Source: Planctomycetota bacterium (lineage in GTDB: Bacteria > Planctomycetota > SZUA-567 > H5-PLA8). From it: DNA of 64,000 nucleotides. This document shows positions 54,022 through 63,072 of the stretch, one piece after another; positions within the stretch are counted from its first letter, which is position 1, and every line of letters begins with the position of its first letter. Both the position numbers and the translations under genes were made by a program. The DNA is taken from assembly GCA_015075375.1 (NCBI GenBank), contig JABTUM010000004.1, positions 496,001 to 560,000 on the forward strand. The letters are read 5' to 3'. The notes below the pieces were generated by a model. That model ran no database searches. It saw only the letters and a list, made by a program, of their open reading frames with translations, and was not told the DNA's origin.

Positions 54022-55338
54022 ATGCATTCGAACATCGGGGACGGCGACTTGGTACGGGTTTGGGCGAAGATCGATCTCGACGCGTACGTGTACAACGTCC
54101 GCAAGGTGCTGGCGTCGCTGACCTGCGGCGCGAGCCTCTGCGCGGTCGTGAAGGCCAACGCGTACGGGCACGGCCTGATCCCGGTGAGCCGCGCGTGCCT
54201 CTCGGCGGGTGCTTCGCGCCTCGCGGTCGTCTGCGTGCGCGAAGGCCTGGAACTCCGCGAAGCCGGAATCGAAGCGCCGATCCAGTTGCTGGGTCCGTGC
54301 CTGCCCGAAGAAGTCCGCCCCGGCATCGAAGGCGACCTGACCTTCGGCGTCAGCAGCGAAGACGAGATCGAATTGATCGCCGCGCGCAGCCGGGCGGTCC
54401 ATCAGGGCCGACGCCGCGGGAACCGCACGAAGATCCACATGCTCGTGGACACCGGCATGGGCCGCGGCGGTTTCGCGCCCGACGAACTCTGGCCGGCGGC
54501 CGCGCGCATCCTCGCCGAGAACACGCTGGAACTGGAAGGCTTATTCACGCACTTCAGCAGCGCGGAAGAGCAGGACCGCAGCTTCAGCCTGCAGCAGATC
54601 GCGCTCTTCCGCGGCCTCGTGCGCGATCTGGAAGAAAAGGGTGTACGCATCAAGGTCCGCCACGCCGCGAACAGCGCCGCGGCGCTCTTTTATCCCGAAT
54701 CGCAGCTCGATCTGGTCCGCATCGGCGCGCTCCTGCACGGCTGCCGCGCGTGGGACCATGCGCGCGACGGTCTGGAACTGCGCCCGGCGCTCTCGCTGCA
54801 TACACGCGTGGCGCATGTCGGCAAGCGGCCGGCCGGATGGACGGTGGGTTACAACCGCGTGCACACCTGCAGCCGGGAATCGATCCTGGCGACGCTGCCC
54901 ATCGGCTACAGCGACGGCTACCGCCGCGCACTGAGCGGGCGCAGCGAAGTCCTGATCCGTGGGCGGCGCTGTCCGGTGATCGGCACGATCTCGATGGATT
55001 TCGTAGTGGTGGACGTGACCGCGCTGGGTAACGCACCGCAGGGCCTGCCGAAGGTGGGCGACGAAGTCATCCTGATCGGCAGCGATCCGCTTGCCCGCGA
55101 GCGCATCACGGTGGAAGAACTCGCGCGCGCCAGCGGTACGATCCCCTACGTGGTCACGACTCAGCTCGGCGCCAAGGTCGAACGGCGCTACGAAGGGAAG
55201 TTCGCGGAACTGCTGCGCCAGGAGGCCGAACAAAAAGCCGCCGGCGTACCGCTCACCCTGCCGGCTTCGAACACGATCCCGCTTTCGTCGCTGCGCGAAG
55301 AATCCGAATCGCCCGTGCGCATGGCCGCCGGAGCGTAA
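54022..55338 (+). CDS. alr: Alanine racemase
   Basis: 438 aa. PLP-dependent fold type III racemase that makes D-alanine for peptidoglycan. The PLP lysine is K44 in VVKANAYGHG. Other marks: HMLVDTGMGRGG, FTHFSSAEEQD, HAANSAAALFY, VRIGALLHG, the catalytic Tyr in WTVGYNR and IGTISMDFVVVD. The last 50 residues are an extra polar tail beyond the usual length of about 370. GGGAG lies 9 bases before the ATG. Its presence argues for a peptidoglycan wall. It is convergent with tyrS (6 bases). Confidence 0.95.
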   Translation: MHSNIGDGDLVRVWAKIDLDAYVYNVRKVLASLTCGASLCAVVKANAYGHGLIPVSRACLSAGASRLAVVCVREGLELREAGIEAPIQLLGPCLPEEVRPGIEGDLTFGVSSEDEIELIAARSRAVHQGRRRGNRTKIHMLVDTGMGRGGFAPDELWPAAARILAENTLELEGLFTHFSSAEEQDRSFSLQQIALFRGLVRDLEEKGVRIKVRHAANSAAALFYPESQLDLVRIGALLHGCRAWDHARDGLELRPALSLHTRVAHVGKRPAGWTVGYNRVHTCSRESILATLPIGYSDGYRRALSGRSEVLIRGRRCPVIGTISMDFVVVDVTALGNAPQGLPKVGDEVILIGSDPLARERITVEELARASGTIPYVVTTQLGAKVERRYEGKFAELLRQEAEQKAAGVPLTLPASNTIPLSSLREESESPVRMAAGA

Positions 55339-55344
55339 GAGCGG

Positions 55345-56664
55345 CTACTCCACTCGGTACAGGAAGTATTCCTTCTTGCCCTTCCGCAGCACGAGATACT
55401 TCCCGTGCAGCAAGTCGGCGGGCGTTACCTTCTTGTTCAAATCGCTGACGCGGACGTTGTTCAGATTGGCGGCGCCCTGCGGCAGTGCACGTTTGGCTTC
55501 GCCCTTACTCTTCCAGAGTCCGCTCTCGGCCATCAGGTCCAAAAAGAGCGCGCCTTCTCCGCCCAGACGATCCTTGGACAGCGTTCCACCGGGCGCTTCC
55601 TTGACCAGTTCAAGCAACGTCGCTTCGTCCAGATCGGCCAGACCGGCATCGCCGGATTTCGAGCCGCCGAACAGCGCTGCGGCAGCTTGTTCGGCTTTGG
55701 CGGTCTCGTCGGGGCCGTGAATCAACCGCGTCAGTTCGCGCGCCAGCACCTTCTGCGCCTCGCGCTTCCCGGGATCGGTAGCGTGGCGCGCCTCGAGCGC
55801 CTCGATTTCTTCGCGGGAAAGCTCCGTAAACCAGCGCAGCAGGCCCCCCGTGTCGGCGTCCGGGACGTTGATGAAGTACTGGTAGAAGGCGTAGGGTGTG
55901 GTCTTGTGCGCGCTGAGCCAGATTGCGCCTTCTTCGGTCTTGCCGAATTTCTTCCCGTCGCTGCGGGTCAAAAGGGGCCACGTGAGGCCCACGGCGGCAT
56001 GCTCGCGTTCTTCGCCTTCGGCGGCAAGCCTACGGCGAATCAGTTCGCAACCGGCCGTGATATTGCCGTACTGGTCGCTTCCACCCACCTGCATTTGACA
56101 GTTGAAAGTCCGGTACAAATGCCAGAAGTCGTACGCCTGAAGCAGCATGTAGCTGAACTCGGTGAAGCTGATGCCGTGGTCGCGATCTTCGAGGCGCGCG
56201 CGGACGGACTCTTTGGCCATCATCGCGTTGACGGTGAAATACTTACCCACGTCGCGCAGAAATTCGATCAGCGAAATCTTGCAGAGCCAGTCGGCGTTGT
56301 TGATCAGCTTCGCGTCACCCGCGCCGGCGTGCCTGAAGACGCGCGAGATCACTTCCTGGATGCCGCGGCAATTCGCATCGATCTGGGCGGCCGTCTGCAA
56401 GCCGCGTTCGACGGTCTTCCCGCTGGGATCGCCGACGAAGCCCGTGCCGCCGCCGGCTATGGCGATGGCCCTGTGCCCGGCCTTCTGGAAGCGCGCGAGG
56501 TTCACCAGGCCCAGCAAATTGCCCACATGCAGGCTGTCGGCGGTGGGATCGAAGCCGCAATACACGGTGAGGCTTTCGCGTTTGAGCCGATCGCCGAGAT
56601 GCGGATCGGTGGTCTGGTGGACCAATCCGCGCCATTGAAGTTCGCCGAACACGTCGCCGGGCAT
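55345..56664 (-). CDS. tyrS: Tyrosyl-tRNA synthetase
   Basis: 439 aa from ATG 56664 (AAGGAAGG 6 bases upstream; ATG 56685 also in frame). Class I core: YCGFDPTADSLHVGN with the HIGH-type HVGN, GGGTGFVGDPSGK, MQVGGSDQYGNI, and KMSKS replaced by KKFGKTEEG as in bacterial TyrRS group 1. A C-terminal S4 RNA-binding domain (ANLNNVRVSDLNKK; GKYLVLRKGKKEYFL) completes it. It attaches tyrosine to tRNA-Tyr. A hairpin lies 25 bases before the start. Confidence 0.95.
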   Translation of the reverse strand: MPGDVFGELQWRGLVHQTTDPHLGDRLKRESLTVYCGFDPTADSLHVGNLLGLVNLARFQKAGHRAIAIAGGGTGFVGDPSGKTVERGLQTAAQIDANCRGIQEVISRVFRHAGAGDAKLINNADWLCKISLIEFLRDVGKYFTVNAMMAKESVRARLEDRDHGISFTEFSYMLLQAYDFWHLYRTFNCQMQVGGSDQYGNITAGCELIRRRLAAEGEEREHAAVGLTWPLLTRSDGKKFGKTEEGAIWLSAHKTTPYAFYQYFINVPDADTGGLLRWFTELSREEIEALEARHATDPGKREAQKVLARELTRLIHGPDETAKAEQAAAALFGGSKSGDAGLADLDEATLLELVKEAPGGTLSKDRLGGEGALFLDLMAESGLWKSKGEAKRALPQGAANLNNVRVSDLNKKVTPADLLHGKYLVLRKGKKEYFLYRVE

Positions 56665-56688
56665 GCAGCCTTCCTTTCGAAACACACG

Positions 56689-56718
56689 AAAACGCCATGG
56701 GGAGCGCCCATGGCGTTT
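56689..56718 (-). terminator. Hairpin between dgt and tyrS
   Basis: AAACGCCATGGG and CCCATGGCGTTT form a 12-bp perfect stem around a 5-base loop; on the minus strand four T residues follow. It lies 45 bases after the dgt stop and 25 before the tyrS start, so it could end dgt transcription or attenuate tyrS. The T run is short. No T-box sequence was seen around it. Confidence 0.5.
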
Positions 56719-56763
56719 GTCGCGTATCCGGAGCGAAAAGTCTAGCGCGCGAAAATCGGCTCC

Positions 56764-57924
56764 TCAAGCAACGGGCTGCTCGCCGCAATGCTCCGACCAG
56801 CGGCGTTCGGCGTAGCGATCGGTCATCCCGGCGACGTAGTCGCAGACCACGCGATGCAGGGTCGCGCCTTCCGCTTCGACGCGACGGCGGTGGTCGTCGG
56901 GCAGACGCGCGGAATCGTCGACGTAGTACGCGAAGAGCTGCTTTAAGCGCCCTTGCCAGAGTTCCGCGTGCTCGCGCACGCGCGGGTGGTAGTAAAAGCG
57001 AGCGCGGAGAAAGCGTTCGAGTTCCACCTTCTTCGGCCGCAACTCGGCCCCGAATCCCACCAGCTCCTGTGCACAAGACCGCACCTCGGCCAGCGTGCCA
57101 ATCTTCTGAGCGCTCAAGCGCCGCTCGGTCTCGGCGATCAGATCGCCGGCGAGGATACGAATCAGCCGCCGCACCGCCGAACGCCAGCGCAAGCGATGAT
57201 CGCTCTTCAGCTCCGCATGCTCGTTCAGCACTTCGGCCACGGCCTGCCGCCATAGCGCCAGGCTCTCCAGGTCGGATTCTTCGAGCGTCCGCGAGACTAG
57301 CGCGTCCTCGATGTCATGCGTATCGTAAGCAATCTCGTCGGCGTGCCCGACCAGTTGCACTTCAAGGGAAGGCCGGTCGTTCAGAAACCCGAATTTCGCG
57401 CGCGACTCGGCGCTCAAATTCTTGGTGAACCCTTCGCGCGTCTCGTACGTGAGGTTCAGGCCTGGAAACTCGGCGTAGCGGCGTTCGAAGAGGTCGACGA
57501 TCCGCAGGCCCTGCAGATTATGGTTAAAACCGCCGTGCCCGCGCATGGCTTCGTTAAGGGCGTCTTCGCCGCTGTGCCCGAACGGCCCGTGGCCCAAATC
57601 GTGAGCCAGCGCCAGCGCTTCCACCAAGTCCTCGTTGAGTCCCAGGGTTCGTGCCAGCGTGCGGGCGATCTGCGTGACTTCCAGAGTGTGCGTCAGGCGG
57701 TTGCGGTAGTGATCGTCTTCAAGCACGCTGACGAAAACCTGCGTCTTGTATTCCAGCCGCCGAAACGCGGTGGAGTGCACGATCCGGTCGCGGTCGCGCT
57801 GGAAGCGCCCGCGGTAAGGCGGTTCGTCTTCGGCGACGCGCCGCCCGCGGCTGTCGGCGCTGCGCACCGCATAGGGTGCCAGCGCCGTTTCCAGGTGCCG
57901 TTCGAGATCCGCGCGTTCACGCAT
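56764..57924 (-). CDS. dgt: Deoxyguanosinetriphosphate triphosphohydrolase-like protein
   Basis: 386 aa from ATG 57924; the frame is open far upstream but that part lies over pstB. HD-domain phosphohydrolase: FRRLEYKTQVF, H79 in RLTHTLEV, HD pair H108-D109 in AHDLGHGPFGHSGE, and the later acidic DTHDIEDAL. These enzymes cleave dNTPs to nucleoside and triphosphate and keep pool balance. Length and motifs match the short Dgt-like group widespread in bacteria. No clear ribosome site precedes the ATG. It follows the pst cluster by 50 bases on the same strand. Confidence 0.9.
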   Translation of the reverse strand: MRERADLERHLETALAPYAVRSADSRGRRVAEDEPPYRGRFQRDRDRIVHSTAFRRLEYKTQVFVSVLEDDHYRNRLTHTLEVTQIARTLARTLGLNEDLVEALALAHDLGHGPFGHSGEDALNEAMRGHGGFNHNLQGLRIVDLFERRYAEFPGLNLTYETREGFTKNLSAESRAKFGFLNDRPSLEVQLVGHADEIAYDTHDIEDALVSRTLEESDLESLALWRQAVAEVLNEHAELKSDHRLRWRSAVRRLIRILAGDLIAETERRLSAQKIGTLAEVRSCAQELVGFGAELRPKKVELERFLRARFYYHPRVREHAELWQGRLKQLFAYYVDDSARLPDDHRRRVEAEGATLHRVVCDYVAGMTDRYAERRWSEHCGEQPVA

Positions 57925-57974
57925 GCAGGAAAAGGTAGCGGGCCGCCTAGGTTTGTCCAAATCAGGCGCGGCGA

Positions 57975-58748
57975 TCAGCCTTGGCGGCCGCGCACGTATT
58001 CGGCGGTCAGCGCCTCGCGCGGCGCCTCGAAAATCTGGCCGGCCGGGCCCCATTCGATCAGCTTGCCGCGGCCCTCCAGCATCCAAAAAAGGCCCACGTG
58101 ATCGGCCAAGCGGCGGGCTTGCGCGAGATGGTGCGTCACCACCAGCAGCGTATAGCGCCCGCGCAAGCGTTTGATCAAATCCTCGACCACCGCCGACGCG
58201 AGCGGGTCCAGCGCGCTGCACGGTTCGTCCATTAATAGCGCCTCGGGCTCCAAGACCAGGGCGCGCGCCAGGCACAGGCGCTGCTTCTGCCCGCCGGAAA
58301 GCTGCAGCGCCGGGCGGTCCAGGCGATCCTTGACTTCCTCCCAAAGCCCCACGTCGCGCAAAGCATGCTCCACGGTTTCTTCGAGCCGGCGCTTGTCGCG
58401 AATGCCGTGCTCTCGAAGCGGCAGTTCGAGGTTGCGGCGGATCGAAAGCGGAAATGGGTTAGGTTTTTGAAAAAGCATCCCGATGCGCCGGCGCAGCGCG
58501 AGTAGATCGGTCGTAGGGGCGTACAGGTCCAATCCGCCGGCGCGCACGCTTCCGGTGACGCGCGCGCCCGGAGCAAGGTCGATCAGACGATTCAGGCAGT
58601 TCAGGAAGCTCGTCTTTCCGCATCCGCTGGGGCCGATCAGTGCGGTAACTTCCCCGCGCGGAACCGACATGACAACGCTTTCGAACGCGCACTTGGCGCC
58701 GTAATGCAGGCTCATATCAGAGACTTCGAAGTAACTTCCGGCGCTCAT
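57975..58748 (-). CDS. pstB: Phosphate ABC transporter ATP-binding protein
   Basis: 257 aa. Walker A GPSGCGKTSFLN (about 39-50), Q-loop MLFQKPNPFPLSI typical of PstB, signature LSGGQKQRLCLARAL, Walker B LLMDEPCSALDP and the switch His in VVTHHLAQARRLAD. The phosphate specificity rests on the Q-loop and on the pst neighbours. The start codon overlaps the pstA stop as ATGA. It powers uptake of phosphate through PstCA. Confidence 0.95.
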   Translation of the reverse strand: MSAGSYFEVSDMSLHYGAKCAFESVVMSVPRGEVTALIGPSGCGKTSFLNCLNRLIDLAPGARVTGSVRAGGLDLYAPTTDLLALRRRIGMLFQKPNPFPLSIRRNLELPLREHGIRDKRRLEETVEHALRDVGLWEEVKDRLDRPALQLSGGQKQRLCLARALVLEPEALLMDEPCSALDPLASAVVEDLIKRLRGRYTLLVVTHHLAQARRLADHVGLFWMLEGRGKLIEWGPAGQIFEAPREALTAEYVRGRQG

Positions 58749-59620
58749 TCGCTGATCCGTTTCCCGCGCATCCAGTGCCGCGCGATCCAGCCCGCCGCGG
58801 CATTGACGACCAGCAGCAGGACGACCAGCACCACTGCGGTCGCACAAGCGTTGGCATCGCCGCCGGTCACGTTCATGGATAAATCGTAGATGTGCACGGA
58901 AAGCGTGCGGCCGCTGTCGAGCAGGGATTCGGGCATGCGGTCGACGTAGCCGCTGGTAAAGAGCAGTGCCGCCGTTTCGCCCAGCACGCGCCCGATGCCC
59001 AGCACGAGCCCCACGGCCAGCCCCGGCGCCGCGGCGGGCAGAAGCACGTGCCAGAGCGTACCCGTGCGCGACATGCCCAGCGCCGCCGCCGCGCGGCGGT
59101 AGTCCTCGGGTACCGCACGAAAGCCTTCTTCCGTCGCGCGAATGAGGACTGGCAACACCATGCAGGCCAGCGTCAGTCCGCCGGCCAGGATCGAATAGCC
59201 CAACCCAAGGTATTGGCAGAAAAGTGCATTGCCGAAGAGCGCGAAAACGACCGAGGGGACGCCGGCGAGCACGTCCAAGCTCCGGCGCACCAACCGCCCG
59301 AAAACGCTTCCCGAATCGGTAAATTCGGCGAGCAGCACCGCCGCGCCCAGGCCTAAGGGCACCGAGACGGCTAGTGCGACGCCCAGCACCAGCACCGTCG
59401 AGGCCAGCATGGGCGCGATCCCGCCGGAGCGGCCGGCGTTCGCAGGTTCTGTGGTAAGGAACGCCCAGTTTATCCGGCCTGCTCCCTGCCAAAACAGTCC
59501 GCCGAGCATCCAGACGCTGACCCCCACCACCAGCAGCGCGGAGGACCACACGGCCGCGGTGGCGAGCCGTTCGCCTGACGAACCGCGGGCGGGCGGGAAT
59601 GCCGTCGTGGCATCAATCAC
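58745..59620 (-). CDS. pstA: Phosphate ABC transporter permease PstA
   Basis: 291 aa with six transmembrane helices; the permease loop (EAA-type) is seen around GFRAVPEDYRRAAAALGMSR. The helix LDVLAGVPSVVFALFGN resembles the PstA/PstC segment that precedes it. It pairs with PstC as the membrane channel. It overlaps pstC by 8 bases and pstB by 4, so the cluster is translated as a coupled unit. Confidence 0.93.
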   Translation of the reverse strand: MIDATTAFPPARGSSGERLATAAVWSSALLVVGVSVWMLGGLFWQGAGRINWAFLTTEPANAGRSGGIAPMLASTVLVLGVALAVSVPLGLGAAVLLAEFTDSGSVFGRLVRRSLDVLAGVPSVVFALFGNALFCQYLGLGYSILAGGLTLACMVLPVLIRATEEGFRAVPEDYRRAAAALGMSRTGTLWHVLLPAAAPGLAVGLVLGIGRVLGETAALLFTSGYVDRMPESLLDSGRTLSVHIYDLSMNVTGGDANACATAVVLVVLLLVVNAAAGWIARHWMRGKRISE

Positions 59621-60479
59621 GTGCCGGCTCCCCGCCGATCCATTCGGCAGCCCCCGCGAGCATCACGATCAACACCAATAGCAGCAGACCGGACGCGAAG
59701 AGCGCCGAGCGGTGGTCGCCCAAGGCATAAGCCATTTCCAGCGCGATGTTCGCCGTAAGCGTGCGCACGGGGTCGAAGACGCTTTGCGGAAAGCGGACGA
59801 TATTCCCGCAGACCATCAGCGTAGCCATGGTCTCGCCGATGGCGCGCCCAGTTTCGAGCATCACGCCTGTGAATAACCCATACTTCGCGGCAGGTAAGAC
59901 CACTGCACGAACGGTCGTCCAACGCGAGAGTCCCAAGGCCGCCGCGGCACGCAGATATTCCTGCGGCACCTGGGCCAGCGCTCCGTCGGCCATCAGCGCC
60001 ACGGTGGGCAGGATCATGATCGCCACCACGAGCACGCCCGCCAGCAGACTGGCGCCGGGCGGACGGACCTGGTTAATCAGCGGCACGAGCGTAACCAAGC
60101 CCCAGAAGCCGTAGACCACCGAGGGAATGCCGGAGAGCAGCTCGATCAGCCGGCGATAGGCGTTACCGAGGGCCGGCGGCGCGTAATAGCGGCAAAATAC
60201 CGCGGAGAGCACGCCCAAGGGAGTCGCCAGAAGCACCGCGCCGGCCATCACCGCCAGCGTCCCCGCGAGCATGGGCAGCATCTGGAATTGTCCGGCCTCC
60301 GCGCGAGGCGCGGGATGCCACGCAGGATCGCTAAAGAAGCGCGTCCATCCCACGTTCCGAAACGCGGGCACGGATTCCAGGATCAGGAAGGCGGCAATAA
60401 CGACCACCAACAGGCCCGCCAGGGCCGCGCAGCCGCGAAGCACTCCGAGCAGCAGCCGGTCCTTAGCGGACGGGGACAA
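59613..60479 (-). CDS. pstC: Phosphate ABC transporter permease PstC
   Basis: 288 aa, six transmembrane helices. Family marks: RLIELLSGIPSVVYGFWGLV, and the cytoplasmic loop LAQVPQEYLRAAAALGLSRW that contacts PstB. GRAIGETMATLMVCGN is typical of PstC. Its start lies 17 bases inside the end of pstS, and its end overlaps pstA by 8 bases. Confidence 0.93.
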   Translation of the reverse strand: MSPSAKDRLLLGVLRGCAALAGLLVVVIAAFLILESVPAFRNVGWTRFFSDPAWHPAPRAEAGQFQMLPMLAGTLAVMAGAVLLATPLGVLSAVFCRYYAPPALGNAYRRLIELLSGIPSVVYGFWGLVTLVPLINQVRPPGASLLAGVLVVAIMILPTVALMADGALAQVPQEYLRAAAALGLSRWTTVRAVVLPAAKYGLFTGVMLETGRAIGETMATLMVCGNIVRFPQSVFDPVRTLTANIALEMAYALGDHRSALFASGLLLLVLIVMLAGAAEWIGGEPARD

Positions 60480-61332
60480 AGCTCAGTTCCTTTACGAGAT
60501 CTTCGACCTGCTCGGATTGCACGTAATCGATAAACGCTTTCTTGAGGCCATTGGGATCGGGCAGCGTCACGAGATTCAGCGGACGCGAGAGCGGAAACGT
60601 CTTGTTCCGTACGTTCTCGACGCTTGCGGCGATCCCGTTCATAGGCAGCAGCTTGATGTTCGTGCCCTGAGCCGCCGCGTACTCGGCCGATCCGATCGAG
60701 ACGTAACCGATGGCGTCTGGATTGCCCGCCACCGTCTTGATGCCCTGCTCGTTGTCCCCGATGATCACGGAAGCCTTGATCTCGGCGGTCTTGAGTTTGA
60801 AGTAGTGGGCGAAGAGTTCCAGCGTCGAGCGGCCCTCTGCCTTGTTGACCACCGTGATCGGCGCGTCTCGGCCGCCTACGTCTTTCCAGTTCGTCCACTT
60901 GCCCAGGTAAATACCCATCACTTGCTCGTCGCTCAGATTTTCGACTCGATTGGTCTTGTGCAGGATCACGCAAATTCCGTCGAGCGCTATGAGGTGCGCT
61001 ACCACGGTTTTCGCTTCGTCTTCCTTTAGCGCACGCGAGGCCATACCAATATCGGCGATGCCTTTTTGCGGGTCGGCCACGCCGCGGCTTGATCCGCCGG
61101 TCTGGACGTTGATACGCACCGCCGGGTGCAGCTTCTCGAAGCGCTTGGCCGCCTCCAGAACCACCGGGGCGACGGTGCTGGAACCGGTGACCTCCAGCTT
61201 CCCTTCCAGTTGGGCAACGGGCGCAACCGGTGTGGTGAGCGCTTGGGCTTCCGGCTTGGCATTGGAACCGCACCCCGCCGAAAACAGCGCCCCAAAGACT
61301 CCCAACCACCATAGCGTCCCTGCCTTGCGCAT
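60463..61332 (-). CDS. pstS: Phosphate-binding lipoprotein PstS
   Basis: 289 aa. Lipobox FSAGC at about Cys21 after a short signal helix, so it is lipid-anchored. Phosphate-binding features of the PstS/PBP type 2 fold: GSSTVAPVVLEAAKRFEKLH, GGSSRGVADPQKGIADIGMA, and EGRSTLELFAHYF. It captures phosphate and hands it to PstCA. It is the first gene of the pstSCAB cluster; no phoU, phoB or phoR follows. A 128-bp gap separates it from the arsR gene. I see no clear Pho box in that gap. Confidence 0.93.
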   Translation of the reverse strand: MRKAGTLWWLGVFGALFSAGCGSNAKPEAQALTTPVAPVAQLEGKLEVTGSSTVAPVVLEAAKRFEKLHPAVRINVQTGGSSRGVADPQKGIADIGMASRALKEDEAKTVVAHLIALDGICVILHKTNRVENLSDEQVMGIYLGKWTNWKDVGGRDAPITVVNKAEGRSTLELFAHYFKLKTAEIKASVIIGDNEQGIKTVAGNPDAIGYVSIGSAEYAAAQGTNIKLLPMNGIAASVENVRNKTFPLSRPLNLVTLPDPNGLKKAFIDYVQSEQVEDLVKELSFVPVR

Positions 61333-61460
61333 CGCGACGGCCTCCTTCCAATGGGGCGTACGTGGACGCTCGCGATGCTTGCGTACTTGCGCATAAATGC
61401 AAATACAAAATCCGTGCGGCGCGGCCGCCGGGTAGCCCGACCGACCGGCTCGTCTATACG

Positions 61461-61796
61461 TTAGCGGGCAACCAAGGCGTCGAGGCGGAACTGGCAGCAG
61501 CCGAGACTCAACACGCGGCGCTTGCGGTCGAGATGCACTTCGCAGGCATCGCTAAGCCGGTACAGTCGGCGCTGCCCGCTCTTTTCTTTGGCCAGCAGGC
61601 CGGCGCGGGTGAGCACATTCAGGTGGCGGCTGGCGTTGTACGCGGTCAGTGCGGCAATCTCGGCCAGATCACCGGCGCTGCGCGGACCGTTCAGCAGCGC
61701 GTCGAGCATGCGCAAGCGGCCGGGATCGGCGAGCGCCTTCATGGCGACCACGCAATCCAGGTCGCCCTTGCTAATGGCTTTGGCTGCTCGCGCCAT
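61461..61796 (-). CDS. ArsR-family winged-helix regulator
   Basis: 111 aa. The winged helix has ALADPGRLRMLDALLNGPRS, AGDLAEIAALTAYNASRHLN and LTRAGLLAKEKSGQRRLYRL. The C-terminal end holds cysteines (DACEVHLDRK; SLGCCQFRL) that could bind a metal or arsenite, but the classic ELCVCDL motif is missing, so the ligand is unknown. It lies upstream of pstSCAB on the same strand and downstream of a lipocalin-like gene; it could control either. Confidence 0.85.
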   Translation of the reverse strand: MARAAKAISKGDLDCVVAMKALADPGRLRMLDALLNGPRSAGDLAEIAALTAYNASRHLNVLTRAGLLAKEKSGQRRLYRLSDACEVHLDRKRRVLSLGCCQFRLDALVAR

Positions 61797-61874
61797 GATT
61801 TAGCCTGTTCCCGCCGGCGGCATGCCGGATCTGTCTCTCACTTTGCCTGGATTCCGCTGCGGCGCAAGTCGGCG

Positions 61875-62312
61875 TCAAACCAGCCGTTCCCAAACCAGGG
61901 TGCCGACATAGGTCATGCCGTCGGCTACGGGCAGCGGATCGGTGGTGAGCGTCATGCGTTCGCCGTCGAAGCGGACGTTGCGGACGAGGTCGGTGCCGAC
62001 CCAGTTGGGAAAGAGGCTGCCTTCCACGTGGTGGACCAGTTTTCCCGCCGCTTCGTCGAAGCGGTACGTGCCCCAGTAGGCCAGATAGCCTTCGAACGCC
62101 GCGCGGACCTCCGCATCGCTGCCGCGCCGCGGATTCTCGTCGCTGAATTTCGGCCGGTCGAGCCCCATCAACTGGCCGTTCATGCGCCCGCGGCCGTCGT
62201 AGAGCAACTGCCCCGCCGCGCGCGGGCCGACCGGATGAATCACCTTCCCGTCGCTGCGCTTGAATTCGCCCGAAACCAGCCGCCACGCGCCCGCGAATCG
62301 GTCCGTTGCCAT
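61875..62312 (-). CDS. Lipocalin-like domain protein
   Basis: 145 aa from ATG 62312 (AAGGA 8 bases upstream). It opens with FAGAWRLVSGEFKRSDGKVI and continues GQLLYDGRGRMNGQLMGLDR, FEGYLAYWGTYRFDEAAGK and HHVEGSLFPNWVGTDLVRNV, which matches the Lipocalin_5 type. The fold is a small beta-barrel that binds hydrophobic ligands; no enzyme activity is established. No signal peptide, so it is cytoplasmic. It follows the HIT gene by 22 bases. Confidence 0.8.
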   Translation of the reverse strand: MATDRFAGAWRLVSGEFKRSDGKVIHPVGPRAAGQLLYDGRGRMNGQLMGLDRPKFSDENPRRGSDAEVRAAFEGYLAYWGTYRFDEAAGKLVHHVEGSLFPNWVGTDLVRNVRFDGERMTLTTDPLPVADGMTYVGTLVWERLV

Positions 62313-62334
62313 GGCTTCGTTCCTTCGAGTAGTC

Positions 62335-62901
62335 TCATTTTTTGAACGCGCGCCGCAGCTCTTCCCACAGCTCTTCGAGCGCCACCGGCACGGTCTGCGT
62401 CTGTCCGACGATGGGCAGGAAATTCGTATCGCCCAGCCAGCGCGGCATGGCGTGCATGTGCAAGTGGGCTTCGATCCCCGCACCGCCGGCCTTGCCCAGA
62501 TTCATGCCGACGTTGAAGCCCTGCGGCCGCATCACCTTGCCCAATACATCCACGCAGAGGCGGGCATGCTCCCACAGCGCTCCGCTTTCGGCCTCCGAAA
62601 GCCCCGCCAGATCGCACGTGTGCCTAAGCGGCGCGGCCAGCAGGTGCCCGCCGATATAAGGGTAGCGGTTCATGATGATCAGGGCGTGCTTATCGCGATG
62701 CAGCAGCAGCAGTTCCTTCCAGTGCGCTTCGTCTCCGGCCTTCGCACGAGCCGCTTCGCATAGGAAGCAGCCCTGGTCTTTGGGCCCCAGCAGAAAGGCC
62801 ATCCGCCACGGCGCGAATAAGACTTTGCGCTTGGGCACCCCGGCCTTCGCCGACCGTGAAGTTCCTGCACGAGGGGGCGTCGATTTGCGTGAGCGAGCCA
62901 T
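62335..62901 (-). CDS. HIT-family nucleotide hydrolase/transferase
   Basis: 188 aa from ATG 62901; GTG at 62943 is also in frame. Histidine triad HLHMHAMPRW near residue 150 with the preceding NLGKAGGAGIEAH, and the N-terminal Cys pair CFLC that often binds zinc in this branch. Members cleave dinucleoside polyphosphates or AMP conjugates (Ap4A phosphorylase-like). An N-terminal basic, Ser/Pro-rich stretch of about 25 residues is extra. It is divergent from the ECF sigma gene. Confidence 0.9.
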   Translation of the reverse strand: MARSRKSTPPRAGTSRSAKAGVPKRKVLFAPWRMAFLLGPKDQGCFLCEAARAKAGDEAHWKELLLLHRDKHALIIMNRYPYIGGHLLAAPLRHTCDLAGLSEAESGALWEHARLCVDVLGKVMRPQGFNVGMNLGKAGGAGIEAHLHMHAMPRWLGDTNFLPIVGQTQTVPVALEELWEELRRAFKK

Positions 62902-63072
62902 GGCGGGAAGCTTCCGCTCGATCGCCTCGGGGGTCAAGTCCACGGGACACTCGCCCCATCATCGACCGAAGATCGTCCTTCGATTTGGGTGCTAAACAAA
63001 CATGACGCCAGCGGACAAAGCGGATAAACTGCACAGCACGTGTACAAATTCCAGGCAGTTGCACGAGCACTC

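Noticed and set aside
56665..56763. T-box riboswitch for tyrS
   Set aside because: No T-box sequence or specifier-loop arrangement could be found, only a simple hairpin.
57925..58344. N-terminal extension of dgt
   Set aside because: It runs over pstB in another frame, has shadow-like composition, and the remaining protein has the normal length for the family.
58749..59549. N-terminal extension of pstB
   Set aside because: It overlaps pstA; the ATP-binding protein starts at 58748, overlapping the pstA stop.
61333..61460. Pho box upstream of pstS
   Set aside because: No pair of CTGTCAT-like repeats at 11-base spacing is visible; the words TTGCGTAC and TTGCGCAT are too weak to call an operator.
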